Source of the DNA: Bacillota bacterium
GTDB taxonomy: Bacteria > Bacillota > Desulfitobacteriia > Desulfitobacteriales > Desulfitobacteriaceae
NCBI GenBank assembly: GCA_021849995.1
Contig: JAJZSC010000210.1
Coordinates: 1 to 6,229 of the forward strand
Direction of reading: 5' to 3'
Length of the DNA stretch: 6,229 bases
A program made the translations under genes and the position numbers. The notes under the pieces are model-generated. The model did no database searches. It was not told the origin of the DNA and was given only the letters and a program-made list of their open reading frames with translations. This document shows, in pieces, positions 5,276 through 6,229 of this stretch. How positions within the stretch are numbered: position 1 is the first letter of the stretch; every line of letters begins with the position of its first letter.

Positions 5276-5809
5276 ATGAAAAGATTTTGGCAGGTTTTTG
5301 AGTTTGTTGAGGACATTGTTTCCGGAGGATTACTTTTTTGTGGTGTCAGTCTCATTTTCTATGGTGTAATTATGCGTTACTATTTTGATGCTCCAAAGTC
5401 CTGGGTCGATGAGGTTTCTCAGTACTTGATCATTTGGGGGACTTTAATCGGTACAAGTGTGGCTTTACGCAATAATCACCATATCAAAGTGGATATGCTC
5501 TTTGACCGTCTGCCTTCAAGAGTTCAGTATTATGTTACACTTTTTGCCCATACAGTAGGGATTGCGTTCAGTCTTTTTATAACCTACTATGGCTTCACTC
5601 TTGTACAGTTCACTCACAGGACGGGTCAGCGTTCGACAGATGTAGGAATTCCACTATTTATCGTATATAGTATATTGCCGCTTATGGGAGGGCTTTTAAC
5701 CTTGCGGTTCACAGTCAAGCTGTATGAGACAGCCCGTCTTAACGTTAAAGAATGGATCGCCGAGCGGGCAGAAAGGATGAAGTCCTATGACGGTAGCACT
5801 GCTCTTTAG
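5276..5809 (+). CDS. dctQ: TRAP transporter small membrane subunit DctQ
   Basis: This 177-residue integral membrane protein pairs with DctM to form the permease of a TRAP carrier, which is driven by an ion gradient rather than ATP. Four hydrophobic helices can be seen (about 13-34, 48-64, 86-108, 125-145). The family signature after helix 1 is present: MRYYF (33-37), then SWVDE (42-46). Between helices 2 and 3 lies the usual RNNHHIKVDML stretch (65-75). The C-terminus is a charged cytoplasmic tail. The start is ATG 5276, with a seven-G ribosome site 5 bases upstream. Its last 23 bp overlap the start of dctM, so the two subunits are probably translationally coupled. Length and topology are normal for the family. 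Confidence 0.93.
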   Translation: MKRFWQVFEFVEDIVSGGLLFCGVSLIFYGVIMRYYFDAPKSWVDEVSQYLIIWGTLIGTSVALRNNHHIKVDMLFDRLPSRVQYYVTLFAHTVGIAFSLFITYYGFTLVQFTHRTGQRSTDVGIPLFIVYSILPLMGGLLTLRFTVKLYETARLNVKEWIAERAERMKSYDGSTAL

Positions 5810-6229
5810 CCTTTTCATTGTCTTATTTCTATTGAATGTGCCAATTGCAATCAGCTTAGCGATGTCGACAATTGTAGTGATTATGACCACTAGTGACTTC
5901 AACCTCATGATGCTTCCCCAGCGTATGTTTGCCGGGCTTAATTCTGCGCCGCTTATGGCAATTCCGGGTTATGTACTGGCTGGTGTCTTAATGTCGAGGG
6001 GCGGGATTTCCAAGTATTTAATTAATAGTTTACGAGCTTGGATAGGGCATTTGCCAGGAGGGCTTTCTGTTGTAACTATTCTCGCCTGCATGATATTTGC
6101 GGCAATTTCCGGTTCGAGCCCGGCTACAGCTGCCGCGATAGGAGCTATTATGCTTCCAGCTCTGCTCAAGGGGGGGTACCCAAAACGTTATGCCATGGGC
6201 TTAATCGCTGCTTCCGGTACGCTGGGAAT
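5787..6229 (+). CDS. dctM: TRAP transporter large membrane subunit DctM (N-terminal part, cut by window)
   Basis: DctM is the channel-forming subunit, usually about 425 residues with about 12 helices. Here 147 codons are present before the window ends, and no stop codon interrupts them. The start ATG 5787 lies inside dctQ in another frame, with AAAGGA (5772-5777) as ribosome site. The translation begins MTVALLFSLFIVLFLLNVPI. It shows family landmarks: LMAIPGYVLAG (56-66), a GHLPGGLSVV segment (87-96), and the signature SGSSPATAAAIG (108-119) followed by GGYPKRYAMGLI (129-140). The remaining two-thirds, including the second half of the scaffold, lie beyond the right edge. A run of seven G (6170-6176) falls inside codons 128-130. 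Confidence 0.92.
   Translation, partial: MTVALLFSLFIVLFLLNVPIAISLAMSTIVVIMTTSDFNLMMLPQRMFAGLNSAPLMAIPGYVLAGVLMSRGGISKYLINSLRAWIGHLPGGLSVVTILACMIFAAISGSSPATAAAIGAIMLPALLKGGYPKRYAMGLIAASGTLG

Noticed and set aside
5696..6169. Antisense open frames opposite dctQ and dctM
   Set aside because: They are shadows of the membrane-protein genes, whose conserved motifs are on the + strand.

Overview
The window looks like chromosomal DNA from a low-GC, Gram-positive anaerobe of the Clostridia. A Desulfitobacterium/Desulfosporosinus-type organism is my best guess, with no decisive marker. The reasons are AT-rich spacers, G-rich Shine-Dalgarno sequences, lipoprotein signals on the binding proteins, and a 5S rRNA-like remnant at the left edge. 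All recognised protein genes are on the + strand.

Layout. Positions 1-223 hold a tandem repeat with a period of about 131 bp. Its 3' half matches the 3' half of bacterial 5S rRNA, so I read it as a run of degenerate 5S rRNA copies. Positions 224-499 hold no gene; they contain inverted repeats and a palindromic site (412-436). Then come a CitA/DcuS-family sensor histidine kinase (500-2119) and a CitB/DcuR-family response regulator (2116-2805), which overlap by 4 bp. A 217-bp spacer carries a Rho-independent terminator, further inverted repeats, a possible promoter and a second copy of the palindromic site (2972-2996). After it lies a TRAP transporter operon: two tandem DctP-type lipoproteins (3023-4063 and 4140-5168), a stem-loop, the small membrane subunit DctQ (5276-5809), and the large membrane subunit DctM, which runs off the right end (5787-6229+).

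How it works together (inference). The kinase keeps the residues that bind C4-dicarboxylate in DcuS, so it probably senses extracellular C4-dicarboxylates or similar acids and phosphorylates the regulator. The regulator would then control the TRAP operon and probably its own gene through the shared palindrome. The first DctP resembles DctB of Bacillus subtilis, a TRAP-type binding protein that acts as a co-sensor for the kinase DctS. It may therefore be a sensing accessory, while the second DctP is the transport subunit. The most useful observations are this possible split between sensing and transport binding proteins, the 25-bp site in front of both transcription units, and the degenerate tandem 5S rRNA copies.
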